A stretch of 33,597 bases of DNA from an uncultured Mycoplasmatota bacterium (GTDB taxonomy: Bacteria > Bacillota_I > Bacilli_A > RF39 > UBA660). Location of the stretch: contig CANOTJ010000012.1 of assembly GCA_947570175.1 (NCBI GenBank), forward strand, positions 1 to 33,597, written 5' to 3'. Position 1 is the first letter of the stretch. Every line of letters starts with the position of its first letter. The notes beneath the pieces were generated by a model that saw only the letters and a program-made list of their open reading frames with translations, made no database searches and was not told where the DNA came from. Shown in pieces: positions 21,602 through 31,550 of this stretch. The position numbers and the translations under genes are program-made.

Positions 21602-24139
21602 ATGAAACGAAGTGAAGTGGATATTAATAAAGTTACCCCTATGATGAGGCAATACTTAGAAATCAAAGAAAAAAATGAAGATATCATTTTGTTTTTTCGT
21701 TTGGGAGATTTCTATGAAATGTTTTTTGAAGACGCTATTTTAGTATCGCATGAATTAGAACTCACACTAACTGGAAAAAATGCTGGTTTAGAAGAAAAAA
21801 TTCCTATGTGTGGAATTCCTCATCATGCCGCAGATGTTTATATTGATAAATTAGTAGATAAGGGATATAAAATAGGAATTTGTGAACAATTAGAAGAAGC
21901 TAGCAGTTCGAAAGGAATAGTGAAAAGGGATATTATTCAAATTATTAGCAAAGGGACCATTATGAATGAATCCCTAGTAGAATTTGAAAATAATTATATT
22001 GGAAACATAATGGATTTTAATCATGCCTATGTTATTAGTTATGCAGATATTTCCACAGGGGAAATCAATACAACCATGTTAGAACATAACATTAGTAAGG
22101 TCGTTAGTGAGGTAGTGGATCTTCATATAAAGGAAGTTGTATTAAACAGTAAAATAGATAAGAATATTGTATCATTACTACAAAATCAATTTAAGTTAAC
22201 AGTAACCATTTGTGATGATATAGAAACCAAAAAGGAGTATCAGTATATTTATGAAGAAATTGGGGATATTCGGTATATTGAAACAATAAAACATCTACTC
22301 ACTTATATTAATAGTACTCAAAAAAGAGACTTAAGTCATTTACAAAAGGCAGTTATTAAAGAAAATAAGAACTACCTAAAAATGAATATTCATACCAAAC
22401 GAAATTTAGAGTTAACAGAAACACTTCGTTTAAAACAAAGAAATTATTCATTAATTTGGTTACTAGATAGAACCAAAACAGCAATGGGATCTAGAATGTT
22501 AAAAAATATGATAGAAAATCCATTGATTAATCGAAATGAAATAGAAAAACGTTATGATACCATCGATACATTATTACAAGAATTTATTTTAAAAGAAGAA
22601 TTATCTAATTTACTTTTTGAAGTTTATGACTTGGAACGTTTAAGTGGTCGCATTGCTTTTGGAAATGCCAATGCAAAGGATTTATTACAACTAAAAAGTT
22701 CATTAAAAGTTTTACCAGGAATTCATGATTTGCTAGAACAAATCAAATTTGATAAAAATTTTGAACCTTTAGATGAATTGTATCAATTGCTAGAAGAAAG
22801 TATTTACGAAAATCCTCCAATTTCCATTAAAGAAGGATATTTAATTAAAGAGGGGTATTACAAAGAATTAGATGATTTAAAAGAATTAAGAAAAGGCGGA
22901 AAAGACTTTGTAGCCCGTTTTGAAGCGGAAGAAAAAGAACGGACAGGCATTAAGAATTTAAAAGTAGGATATAACCGAGTATTTGGATATTATATTGAGA
23001 TTTCAAAAGGAAATACAGATTTAGTCAAAGAAGAATATGGCTATGAAAGAAGGCAAACGCTTGCAAATAGCGAAAGATATATTAGTCCAATATTAAAAGA
23101 AAAGGAAGCTTTAATTTTAAATGCCGAAGAAAAAATCATCGATTTAGAATATAAATTATTTGTAGAAATTCGAAATAAAATAAAAGAATATATTCCTAAA
23201 TTACAGGAAATTGCAAAGATTATAAGTGAAATTGACGTATTACAATCCTTTACAACAGTTGCTGAGGAAAATCACTATATACGACCAATTATTAGTCAAG
23301 ATCAAGAGATTAAAATCTTAGATAATCGTCATCCTGTAGTAGAAAAAGTCATGCATGATGAATTTGTTAAGAATGATATTATCATGGACAGAAACACAGA
23401 TATTTTATTAATTACAGGTCCAAACATGGCTGGAAAATCTACTTATATGAGAGAACTTGCAATTACGATTATTATGGCTCAGATTGGTTCCTTTGTTCCA
23501 GCTAGTTATGCCAAAATTCCGATTTTTGATGCTATCTTTACAAGAATAGGAGCGAGTGATGATTTAGTAAGTGGAGAATCCACTTTTATGGTAGAAATGA
23601 ACGAAGCTGCTTATGCTATTTCAAATGCGACAGAGAAAAGTTTGATTTTGTTTGATGAATTAGGGCGTGGTACAGCAACCTTTGATGGAATGGCTCTTGC
23701 CCAATCGATTATTGAATATATTCATACAAATATTCATGCAAAGACATTGTTTTCAACGCATTATCATGAATTAACAGACTTAGAGGATACATTGGATCAC
23801 TTGAAAAATGTACATGTTTCTGCACATGAAGAAGATGGAAAAATCACATTTTTACACAAAGTAAAAGAAGGAAGTATCGATAAAAGTTATGGAATTCATG
23901 TTGCGAAATTAGCGACTCTTCCCGAAGCATTGGTAAAACGTGCTAGTAATATTTTACAAGTGTATGAAAAAAAGGAACAGAAAAGAGATTATAAAATACA
24001 AGAGAGTCTCCCACTAGAAGAATTTATACAACCTAAAGAATCGGAATTAGAGAGAAGAATCAAAGGTTTAAACCCATTAGAAATTACCCCAATGGAGGCA
24101 TTAAATATTTTATATGAGTTGAAAGAAAAGGTAAAATAG
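21602..24139 (+). CDS. mutS: DNA mismatch repair protein MutS
   Basis: MutS binds base mismatches and starts mismatch repair. The 845-residue protein is the MutS1 type. The mismatch-reading Phe-x-Glu is in GDFYEMF at residues 37-39, right after TPMMRQYLEIK. The connector, lever and clamp domains follow. The ATPase has Walker A GPNMAGKST at about 606-614, Walker B LILFDELGRGT and the STHYHEL motif. The C-terminal NPLEITPMEALNILYELK is the canonical tail. The start at 21602 is supported by GTAGGTGG and by alignment of the N-terminus with family members. mutL, usually next, is not in this window; the following gene is a small membrane protein. Confidence 0.98.
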   Translation: MKRSEVDINKVTPMMRQYLEIKEKNEDIILFFRLGDFYEMFFEDAILVSHELELTLTGKNAGLEEKIPMCGIPHHAADVYIDKLVDKGYKIGICEQLEEASSSKGIVKRDIIQIISKGTIMNESLVEFENNYIGNIMDFNHAYVISYADISTGEINTTMLEHNISKVVSEVVDLHIKEVVLNSKIDKNIVSLLQNQFKLTVTICDDIETKKEYQYIYEEIGDIRYIETIKHLLTYINSTQKRDLSHLQKAVIKENKNYLKMNIHTKRNLELTETLRLKQRNYSLIWLLDRTKTAMGSRMLKNMIENPLINRNEIEKRYDTIDTLLQEFILKEELSNLLFEVYDLERLSGRIAFGNANAKDLLQLKSSLKVLPGIHDLLEQIKFDKNFEPLDELYQLLEESIYENPPISIKEGYLIKEGYYKELDDLKELRKGGKDFVARFEAEEKERTGIKNLKVGYNRVFGYYIEISKGNTDLVKEEYGYERRQTLANSERYISPILKEKEALILNAEEKIIDLEYKLFVEIRNKIKEYIPKLQEIAKIISEIDVLQSFTTVAEENHYIRPIISQDQEIKILDNRHPVVEKVMHDEFVKNDIIMDRNTDILLITGPNMAGKSTYMRELAITIIMAQIGSFVPASYAKIPIFDAIFTRIGASDDLVSGESTFMVEMNEAAYAISNATEKSLILFDELGRGTATFDGMALAQSIIEYIHTNIHAKTLFSTHYHELTDLEDTLDHLKNVHVSAHEEDGKITFLHKVKEGSIDKSYGIHVAKLATLPEALVKRASNILQVYEKKEQKRDYKIQESLPLEEFIQPKESELERRIKGLNPLEITPMEALNILYELKEKVK

Positions 24140-24152
24140 AAAGGAAATTATT

Positions 24153-24542
24153 ATGATATTTTTAAAAAAAGAAAATTGGGTATTGTCTCTTATTTTTACA
24201 ATTTTATCACAGGGGATATTTAGCTTTGTATTAGGATATTTCTTAAAAGTGTATAAGAAGGATGCATGGTATATGAGATGGCAATACTGGGTTATTAGCA
24301 GTTTATTTTTATTCTTTCCAGTAGTTATCGTATTAACAGTTTTTTTAATCCAAACAGCATGTCAGGTCGCAAAAAAATTAGATGTGCCTGGGGCTAGTAT
24401 TTATACTTCACCATATAGTTGGATATTGTGTTTGATTATTCCAATTATTGGATGGACTTTGTTATTAGTGATGTTATTTTATATTATGATATGGTCAACT
24501 GTAATGATTTATCGTGGAAAAGGAGAAAAATATGTTAAATAG
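24153..24542 (+). CDS. Small membrane protein of unknown function
   Basis: The 129-residue product has three or four membrane segments (about 10-32, 45-67, 85-115) and a short basic C-terminus. No motif points to a function. It begins 13 bases after the mutS stop with AAAGGAAA. Its end overlaps the next gene by 11 bases, so mutS, this gene and the nucleotidyltransferase are probably cotranscribed. Confidence 0.7.
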   Translation: MIFLKKENWVLSLIFTILSQGIFSFVLGYFLKVYKKDAWYMRWQYWVISSLFLFFPVVIVLTVFLIQTACQVAKKLDVPGASIYTSPYSWILCLIIPIIGWTLLLVMLFYIMIWSTVMIYRGKGEKYVK

Positions 24543-25437
24543 TACTTTAGTAATTATGGCAGCAGGTCTAGGGACTCGCTTTAAGGGGGAAATTAAGCAA
24601 CTTGCTTCAGTAGGGCCTAATGGTGAAACTTTAATGGAGTATTCTATTTGCGGTGCTAAAGAAGTAGGTTTTAATAAAGTTGTATTCATTATTCGTCGTG
24701 ATATAGAAGAGGAGTTTAAAGAGAAGATAGGAAAAAAGGTTGCCAAAATAATGCCAGTTGAGTATTTATTCCAGGATGCGACAGGAATACCCGAAAAATA
24801 TTTAAAAATAAAAAGAGTAAAACCGTGGGGAACTGTTCATACCTTATTAGCTTGTAAAAATACTATTCAGGAACCTTTTTGTGTAATTAATGCAGATGAT
24901 TTTTATGGAAAGGAAGCATTTTATAAGGTTTATCATTATTTACAAAGTAACCCAGAACAAAATCATTTTTGTATGGCAGGTTATATTTTAAAAAATACAA
25001 TGAGTGAAAATGGTAGTGTAAATCGTGGAATATGTCAAGTGGATGAGAATCAACATTTAGTTGGCATTCGAGAAGTAAAAGCAATTCAAAGAGAAAATGA
25101 TATTGCGGTTGGCAATTATGAAAATCAAGTGATTGAACTTTCTTTAGATAGTTATGTATCAATGAATTTGTGGGGATTTAAACCATCTATTTTTAAATTA
25201 TTAGAAAGAGAATTTCTGAGTTTTCTAGAAAATATGAGTAATGAGCAAGAGGATGAATGTTATCTTTCTACAGCAGTAGATCAATTTATAAAGAATAATG
25301 AAATTGATGTAGCACTATTAGAAACTAGTGAACAATGGTTTGGAATGACATATATAGAAGATAAAGTATTTGTAAAGAATTGCATTAATCAGTTAATACA
25401 AAAGGGAGAATATAAAAATAATTTATATGAGGATTAG
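24532..25437 (+). CDS. Sugar-phosphate nucleotidyltransferase family protein
   Basis: The 301-residue protein has the nucleotide-binding start VIMAAGLGTRFKG...KQL at about 7-24, the GxGTRxxxxxK pattern of NTP-transferases such as UDP-glucose pyrophosphorylase. It also has the FCVINADDFYG metal-site Asp motif at about 121-131 and WGTVHTLLACK after YLFQDATG. It should join a nucleotide to a sugar phosphate or other phosphorylated group. The substrate is not decided. The ATG at 24532 lies inside the end of the preceding gene and has AAGGAGAAA in front. Two terminators follow. The product may feed surface polysaccharide synthesis, but no partner is adjacent. Confidence 0.88.
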   Translation: MLNSTLVIMAAGLGTRFKGEIKQLASVGPNGETLMEYSICGAKEVGFNKVVFIIRRDIEEEFKEKIGKKVAKIMPVEYLFQDATGIPEKYLKIKRVKPWGTVHTLLACKNTIQEPFCVINADDFYGKEAFYKVYHYLQSNPEQNHFCMAGYILKNTMSENGSVNRGICQVDENQHLVGIREVKAIQRENDIAVGNYENQVIELSLDSYVSMNLWGFKPSIFKLLEREFLSFLENMSNEQEDECYLSTAVDQFIKNNEIDVALLETSEQWFGMTYIEDKVFVKNCINQLIQKGEYKNNLYED

Positions 25438-25455
25438 AAAGTCTAATTCTTTTTC
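25432..25455 (+). terminator. Terminator after the nucleotidyltransferase gene
   Basis: Stem ATTAGA / TCTAAT overlapping the stop codon, then TTCTTTTT. Confidence 0.7.
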
Positions 25456-25490
25456 AAAAAAAGCATACAAAATATTTGTATGTTTTTTTT
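25455..25490. terminator. Bidirectional terminator between convergent genes (glmS end)
   Basis: Stem CATACAAA / TTTGTATG with a 3-base loop, an A run on the left and a T run on the right, so it can end transcripts from both strands. Confidence 0.85.
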
Positions 25491-25491
25491 A

Positions 25492-27297
25492 CTATTCAAC
25501 AGTAACAGACTTTGCTAAATTTTTAGGTTGATCAATATTGGCCCCTCTTAGTTTTGCTACCTCATATGAGATTTTTTGTAATGGCAAAATAGTAAGTAAT
25601 GGTTGAATTAATTTATGTGTTGTTGGAATGACAATTTTATGATGGTAGAAATCACTTTCTACATCACAATTTGTATTTGTTAATAATGTAACATCAGCAC
25701 CCCTAGATCTTACTTCTTTTATATTACTAATTGTTTTTTCGGCGATCTCTTTATTTGTAACCACTGCAATAACAGGAGTCCCTTCTTCAATTAAGGAAAT
25801 TGTTCCATGTTTTAACTCTCCTGCAGGATAGGCTTCACTATGAATATAGGATATCTCTTTTAGCTTTAATGAACCCTCCATTGCTATTGCATAATCAATA
25901 TCGCGACCAATAAAGAAGATATCTTTTTGAGTATATAAAGTTTGTGCAATTTCCTGATATAATTTATCGTTATTTAGAAGAATTTCCATTTGTGTTGGGA
26001 GTTTTTTAATGCACTCTAATAATTCCTTTAATTCTCCTCGATCAATGTTGTTTTGCCCAATATTAAGAGCAATTAGTGAAAGTAGAGCAGTCTGTGCTGA
26101 ATAAGCTTTTGTCGTAGCAACAGCAATTTCACTTCCAGCTTTTGTATATAGTACCAAATCTGTTTCCCTGGCAATAGAACTTCCTACTACGTTAATAATT
26201 CCTAATGTATCTGCATTATGTTGTTTGGCAATTTCAACAGCCGCTAATGTATCAGCGGTTTCTCCGGATTGTGAAACTGCTATTACTAAACTTTTTTCAT
26301 TTAAAAATAATTTTTTATATCGGAACTCACTAGCAATTTCAACATCTACTGGAATATTAGCATATTCCTCAATTAAAGATTTACCAATAAGCCCCGCATG
26401 CATCGCACTACCACAAGCAACGATATGAATTTTTTCATATTCCGAAAAATTTGGCATGTTTTTAAATAATTGATCCATATTATTTGTTAAATATTCATTT
26501 AACGTTCTTTTAATAACCTCGGGTTGTTCCATAATCTCTTTTTGCATATAATGCTCATAACCATTTTTATCAATAGAGGAAGCATCCCCCTCAAATTTTT
26601 TTACTTCTTTCTCGATTTCTGTACCATTTTTATTGAATACTTTTATTTCATGACTATTTATTTTAGCAAAATCACCATTGTTTAAGGTAATAAAACGATT
26701 CGTAAATTTCAAGATAGCAGGCATGTCGCTTGCTATATAATTCTCATCTTCTCCTTTTGCAATAATCAATGGGCTATTCTTTTTGATTGCATATAAATTT
26801 TCAAAGTCATCATCACAGATTAAACCAATCGCATAAGCACCTCTAACAGTATTTTGAAAAATTTGAATGGTTATATTGATGTCATTGGTTTTATTATAAA
26901 TATAATCTAACAATGCACAAGCAACCTCTGTATCTGTTTCTGATTGAAATACATAACCTTTATCGATTAAATCTTTTTTAATCTCATTATAATTTTCAAT
27001 AATTCCATTATGAACAATTGTCATTTTACCACAGTGATGGGGATGGCTATTTATCTCATTTGGGAATCCATGAGTAGCCCATCTTGTATGACCAATTCCA
27101 ATTTTTGCTTTTTCATTTTGTAAGAATTGTTTTAAATTCTTTATTTTTCCCTGTTTTTTGATAATTTGAATTTTATTGTTATCTAAAAAGGCAATTCCTG
27201 CTGAATCATAACCCCTATATTCTAGTTTTTCTAATCCTTCAATTAAAACTTTCAAGGCGTCATTTTTTTTGCCTACGTAACCAACTATACCGCACAT
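25492..27297 (-). CDS. glmS: Glutamine-fructose-6-phosphate aminotransferase (isomerizing)
   Basis: GlmS makes glucosamine-6-phosphate from fructose-6-phosphate and glutamine, the first step to UDP-GlcNAc for peptidoglycan. The 601-residue protein begins MCGIVGYVG, exposing the catalytic Cys after removal of Met, with YRGYDSAGIA, GHTRWATHG and HNGIIENY in the glutaminase domain (about 1-235). Two SIS domains follow, with CGSAMHAG and SQSGETADT in the first, and the C-terminal tail AKSVTVE is canonical. All catalytic parts are present. It is preceded by a glmS ribozyme and a sigma-A promoter on the same strand. Confidence 0.98.
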   Translation of the reverse strand: MCGIVGYVGKKNDALKVLIEGLEKLEYRGYDSAGIAFLDNNKIQIIKKQGKIKNLKQFLQNEKAKIGIGHTRWATHGFPNEINSHPHHCGKMTIVHNGIIENYNEIKKDLIDKGYVFQSETDTEVACALLDYIYNKTNDINITIQIFQNTVRGAYAIGLICDDDFENLYAIKKNSPLIIAKGEDENYIASDMPAILKFTNRFITLNNGDFAKINSHEIKVFNKNGTEIEKEVKKFEGDASSIDKNGYEHYMQKEIMEQPEVIKRTLNEYLTNNMDQLFKNMPNFSEYEKIHIVACGSAMHAGLIGKSLIEEYANIPVDVEIASEFRYKKLFLNEKSLVIAVSQSGETADTLAAVEIAKQHNADTLGIINVVGSSIARETDLVLYTKAGSEIAVATTKAYSAQTALLSLIALNIGQNNIDRGELKELLECIKKLPTQMEILLNNDKLYQEIAQTLYTQKDIFFIGRDIDYAIAMEGSLKLKEISYIHSEAYPAGELKHGTISLIEEGTPVIAVVTNKEIAEKTISNIKEVRSRGADVTLLTNTNCDVESDFYHHKIVIPTTHKLIQPLLTILPLQKISYEVAKLRGANIDQPKNLAKSVTVE

Positions 27298-27314
27298 TAA
27301 AACTTACCTCCTTG

Positions 27315-27456
27315 GTATAAATGTGTGATATATTCTTTGTTATAATTTTGATTTTATTTTTTAAAATATATCTAACGATTACATAAACCGTAACAGCATC
27401 CGCCGAATATTCGATCACTGTTATCCTCGTCACCTATGGAAGGCCTGGCGCTAATT
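27315..27456 (-). ncRNA. glmS self-cleaving ribozyme (glucosamine-6-phosphate sensor)
   Basis: Read on the minus strand, the leader has the conserved glmS ribozyme elements in order. A|GCGCC is the cleavage site (between 27452 and 27451). GACGAGGAT lies at 27423-27431. ATCGAATATTCGGCGGATGC has GGCGGATGC at 27396-27404 and is closed by the AACAG / CTGTT stem. An A/T-rich P3-P4 part follows. When glucosamine-6-phosphate is high the RNA cuts itself and the glmS message is degraded. The core is a clear match; the 3' limit is approximate. Confidence 0.93.
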
Positions 27457-27504
27457 AAATTATCTTTCTACTATCCTCCCTAAGATTATTTAATTTTCTA
27501 CTAT

Positions 27505-27534
27505 ATTATACTATATCATGAAATGATTGTGCAA
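27505..27534 (-). promoter_or_regulatory. Sigma-A promoter of glmS
   Basis: On the minus strand TTGCAC (27529-27534) and TATAAT (27505-27510) are 18 bases apart, about 50 bases before the ribozyme cleavage site. The rest of the gap up to 27801 holds no gene. A 22-codon open stretch at about 27674-27745 on the plus strand is too short to support. Confidence 0.7.
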
Positions 27535-27801
27535 GTTTGATATTTTTAAAACAATTTTTTCGCTCATTTTTCTTGTGAAAATAAAGTTGGGGATCAGTAG
27601 AAGAGAATGTACAAATTTTTCAAATTATGATTTTGAAAGATTCTGAAATAAAATGCTAAACTATGATAAATACTTTTTTCTAGAGGTAATCACCCAGATG
27701 ATCAAAAAAAATTTGATAAATGGAAAAGTAATAGAAATGATTTATAAAGAAATATTGAACATTATATAAACCAAAATAAAGGTGTGATTTTTTCGTCTTT
27801 A

Positions 27802-29168
27802 TTAATAATATATTCTATTATAAGAAATAGGAATCATGAGGAGAATGTTCAAAATAAAAACTATAATAATAGAAGCTAATAGTTTTTTATTTTTTGAATA
27901 ATCTAATTTTGTAAATAGAAATAGGACACTAATAAACGATATAACAATTTTGAAATCTAAACTGTATGTTTCGGCTACTCCTCCATAAGTTGTATTAAAA
28001 ATAATAAAAGGAATAAATATAATATACCCAATTTTTAAAAAATTCTTAATATTACTGTGATTGGAACGAAAAAAGGATAAAATAAAGGCAAAAACAACAA
28101 CGGGGAGACTAAATAAACCAATAATGATATTCTCATATAGAAATTCAGTATATAAATGATTATCATAATTGGTTTGTATAAATATATAAGGGAAGTGCTG
28201 CAAATCAATGTGGAGAGGTTGAAATAGGTAATACTTAAAACCCCTAAGAATTTTATTTGGAGATATTCCAATATACTCTCTTAAATTAAACCCTGTTAAT
28301 TGATATTGTATTCCAAATTCAAAAATAGAATCATATCGTAAATAATTATATCCCATTTGAAATAATGCGATATATAGTATAACAATAATTTAATGCTTTT
28401 AATATATTTTTTATAGATAATATAAACAATGTAAAAAATAAGAAAATAATAAATAATATAACTAGGTTTTGATAATACGATAAAGGCAGTAAAGATTCCC
28501 GCAAGAATTAATTTTGTTTTAATAAATTTTTTGTTTGAGAGCAAACTTAATAGATAAATAGATAAGGTAATAAATAAAATTCCACAACTGATGGGGATAT
28601 CATATTTAAATCCTCTTAAAAGAAGAAAAATATTTGAACCGAAAATAATTACTAAAAATCCCAAAATATATAGGAAAAGAGGGATATTTTTAATATATTT
28701 TTCAATTATAAATTGATATAATTTTCCTATGAAATATAAGGCTAAAGTTAAAATTAAAAAATTGACAATAATAAGGTTTAAAAAATAGCCACTAATTAAG
28801 TAAATAGGAAGTAGAATGAAAATAATTGGAAGAATTGTATAATAAGAATAATATTTTCCTTTATAATATGTTGTGTCAAATAAATAATATATTCCTATTC
28901 GCTCTTCTACTCGGTAGGGGTTATTTAGATATTTTAATGAACTAGCATTCTCTAAAAAAGATAATCTTTTATGTGCAAAAGCAAATGTTTGACGATAAAA
29001 ATTATCTTGATAAATGTGCTCTGTAGGATTTGTGGAAATATCTTTAAAAAATATTTTATCACAATGACCACTTCCAATTAAAAAAATAATATTAATAATT
29101 GAAACAACAAGAACAATGATAGAAATTAATAATCTATGTATTTTATTATTTTTATCATACTGCTTCAT
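27802..29168 (-). pseudogene. GT-C-like polytopic membrane protein gene broken by a frameshift
   Basis: The 5' part (29168 down to about 28390) and the 3' part (down to 27802) are in different frames but clearly belong to one protein of about 455 residues. The first part has a signal-anchor helix, an outside loop with YRVEERIGIYYLFDTTYYKG and KYYSYYT, then several membrane segments. The second part carries more segments and a periplasmic-type loop. The pattern resembles GT-C-fold integral membrane glycosyltransferases or related lipid-linked sugar enzymes. Adding one A to the AAA at 28389-28391 (minus strand) restores ...KSIKIIVILYIALFQMGYN..., a natural membrane helix. It is therefore a pseudogene or a one-base assembly error. 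Confidence 0.75.
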
Positions 29169-29286
29169 AAAATTCCTCTATTCTGTTTAATATTACTTTT
29201 TAATATAATATCATAACTTTAGAAATATATGAATGCTTTCACTTGAAAATCAAAAAAAATTTAAATCATTTATGACATAAAATATC

Positions 29287-29315
29287 TTGTCTAATAAGGA
29301 AAAGAAAGATATAAT
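29287..29315 (+). promoter_or_regulatory. Sigma-A promoter of the ABC exporter operon
   Basis: TTGTCT at 29287-29292 and TATAAT at 29310-29315 are 17 bases apart, which also shows that the coding start is the later ATG at 29341. Confidence 0.7.
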
Positions 29316-29340
29316 AAATATAAGATTAGGAGAAGATGTT

Positions 29341-30240
29341 ATGCTAAAAGTAGAAAAGATATCCAAATATTATGGGACTTTTAAAGCCGTAGATCAACTA
29401 TCATTTACTGTAAAACCAGGGGAAATCTTTGGTTTACTTGGAATAAATGGAGCAGGAAAAACCACCACCTTTCGTATGTTGATGGGTCTATTGGATCCAG
29501 ATGAAGGAAATATCACATTAAACAATAAAAAAATAGATTATGATATTACAGATCAAATTGGATTTTTAACAGAAGAAAGAAGTTTGCTAACAAAATTAAC
29601 GGTAAAAGAACAATGCTTATATTATGGAACTTTAAAGGGAATGAATAAAAATGATATTCTCTCTAAGATGCATGAATTGTTAGAAAAATTTGGAATTTCT
29701 GAATATGAAAATAAGAAAATAAAGGAATTATCTAAAGGGAATCAGCAAAAAGTTCAGTTTATTACAGCCATTATGAATAATCCTAAATTATTAATTTTAG
29801 ATGAACCATTTAGTGGACTAGATCCATTCAATGTTGAATTATTTAAAAAGGAGATTATTGAATTATCCAAAAAGGGAAGTATGATTATATTTTCCTCTCA
29901 TAGAATGGAACATGTAGAATTATTTTGTAAAAAGTTAGTGATTTTAATGAAAGGAAAATCTGTAATAGAGGGGTATCTAAAAGATATCAAAGAAAAATAT
30001 CGTAAAAAAAATATTTTTGTAAAGGGAACGATTCCTGTTGATCAAATAAAGGATCAAGAAGGAGTTATTTGTGTTGATAAAATAGGAGAAGAATATCAGA
30101 TAAAAATAGAAGATAGTACATATGTATCAAAGATTTTTAAGGAAATTTCTAAATCGGAAGATATTACAAAATTTGTGGTCGAGGAACCTTCTCTAAATGA
30201 AATTTTTATTGAGAAAGTAGGGGAGTCATTTGAAGAATAA
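29341..30240 (+). CDS. ABC transporter ATP-binding protein (NatA-like)
   Basis: The 299-residue cytoplasmic ATPase has Walker A GINGAGKT at 34-41, the Q-loop region GFLTEERSLL, the signature LSKGNQQKVQ, Walker B LLILDEPFSGLDP and the switch His in FSSHRMEHVE. A C-terminal domain of about 90 residues follows, as in the NatA/YhaQ group. The following gene is the permease and starts 11 bases before this stop, so the pair is coupled. In the family such pairs export Na+, peptides or antibiotics. The start at 29341 has AGGAGAAG in front; a longer reading from 29287 would cover the promoter. Confidence 0.95.
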   Translation: MLKVEKISKYYGTFKAVDQLSFTVKPGEIFGLLGINGAGKTTTFRMLMGLLDPDEGNITLNNKKIDYDITDQIGFLTEERSLLTKLTVKEQCLYYGTLKGMNKNDILSKMHELLEKFGISEYENKKIKELSKGNQQKVQFITAIMNNPKLLILDEPFSGLDPFNVELFKKEIIELSKKGSMIIFSSHRMEHVELFCKKLVILMKGKSVIEGYLKDIKEKYRKKNIFVKGTIPVDQIKDQEGVICVDKIGEEYQIKIEDSTYVSKIFKEISKSEDITKFVVEEPSLNEIFIEKVGESFEE

Positions 30241-31549
30241 ATTATGGTACTTAACAAAAGTCAGTTTAAGTAGAAAGATTAAATCTAAGTGGTTTTTAGT
30301 AGTGAATATAATTCTATTAGTAGCTATTACAGCCATTTTTAATATAGATAGTTTGATTGGATTATTTGGTGGAGATTTTAATGAAAAGCAAAAAATTTAT
30401 ATTATTGATCATACAGATGGTTTATATCCATCATTTAAAGAAGCTGTGAAACAAACAGAGGTGACATTAAATGATAAAAAAGAGAGTTCCTATGATATTA
30501 AGTTATATAAGAAAAGCCTAAAGGAAGGAAAGAAAAAAATAAAAAAAGATGAGAAGTCCATTTTGATAGAATTACAACCAGATGAAAAAGACATCCTAAA
30601 AGTAAAATTAATTAGTAATAATTATATAGATACAATCGATTCACAAATCCTTACAAGTGCATTAACTAGTGTGCGAACAACTTTAGCAATTTCTAGTTTG
30701 GGATTAACTGAAGAACAGATTTCAAAATTGTATGAACAACCTAAAATAGAAAGAATTATTTTGGATAAAACAAAAAAATCCGAAGAAGAGAATATGGAAA
30801 TGATGATGACAACTATCTTTCCAATCATTATTTTACCATTTTTTATACTAAGTATTTATTTAGTACAAATGATTGGAGCAGAAGTAAACGATGAAAAAAC
30901 AACAAGGGGAATGGAAATTATTATTTCTAATGTTTCCCCAAAAGTCCATTTTGCTTCTAAAATTTTAGCAGGAAATGCTTTTGTATTGCTTCAAGGAAGC
31001 TTACTATTAATAGATTCGGCGATTGCCTTCGCTGTTAAAAAAATAATTGGTTCCTCAACTATAGTTGCATCAGGAGGATTTGATGTAGTGGAGATCATCA
31101 AAACTGTATTAGGATCTAGTTTGATGAATCAGTTAGTATATATTATTCCATTGATGTTAATTTCGATGATTTTAACGTTTATCGCATATTCCTTGGTAGC
31201 TGGTATTCTTGCCTCTATGACAACCAATACAGAAGATTTTCAACAAATTCAAACACCAATTATGTTAGTGTCTTTAGCAGGATATTATTTAGCTATGATG
31301 GCTGGAGTTTTTGAAGGAGCAACTTTTATTAAAGTATTGTCTTTTGTTCCATTTATTTCAGCCATCCTAGGGCCATCTTTACTAATGCTTGGGCAAATTA
31401 CAATTTTAGATTTTGTAATTGGTATTGGTATAGTTATTATCACTAATTTTTTATTAGTAAAATATGGATTAAAAATTTATAAAGTAGGAATTTTAAATTA
31501 TTCTTCTAAAAATTTATGGAAAAAAATGTTCAAGGCAGTAAAAAATTAG
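30230..31549 (+). CDS. ABC-2 family permease (NatB-like)
   Basis: The 439-residue membrane protein has one N-terminal segment (about 20-45), a large extracytoplasmic domain to about 195, then five or more segments to the end. EVNDEKTTRGMEIIISNVSP at about 222-241 is the typical cytoplasmic loop of ABC-2 permeases that contacts the ATPase. The start codon is TTG with GGGGAGT in front, overlapping the ATPase gene. It forms an exporter with the preceding gene. The substrate is unknown; Na+ export (NatAB) or export of a toxic compound are the usual roles. Confidence 0.9.
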   Translation: MKNKLWYLTKVSLSRKIKSKWFLVVNIILLVAITAIFNIDSLIGLFGGDFNEKQKIYIIDHTDGLYPSFKEAVKQTEVTLNDKKESSYDIKLYKKSLKEGKKKIKKDEKSILIELQPDEKDILKVKLISNNYIDTIDSQILTSALTSVRTTLAISSLGLTEEQISKLYEQPKIERIILDKTKKSEEENMEMMMTTIFPIIILPFFILSIYLVQMIGAEVNDEKTTRGMEIIISNVSPKVHFASKILAGNAFVLLQGSLLLIDSAIAFAVKKIIGSSTIVASGGFDVVEIIKTVLGSSLMNQLVYIIPLMLISMILTFIAYSLVAGILASMTTNTEDFQQIQTPIMLVSLAGYYLAMMAGVFEGATFIKVLSFVPFISAILGPSLLMLGQITILDFVIGIGIVIITNFLLVKYGLKIYKVGILNYSSKNLWKKMFKAVKN

Positions 31550-31550
31550 T

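Noticed and set aside
27674..27745. Short open stretch with HPDDQKKFDKWK
   Set aside because: Only 22 codons, no start or ribosome-binding site, and immediate stops on both sides. Not enough to call a gene remnant.
29287..29340. Upstream TTG start for the ABC ATPase
   Set aside because: It coincides with the -35 of a good promoter, and the ATG at 29341 has the ribosome-binding site and the normal NatA N-terminus.
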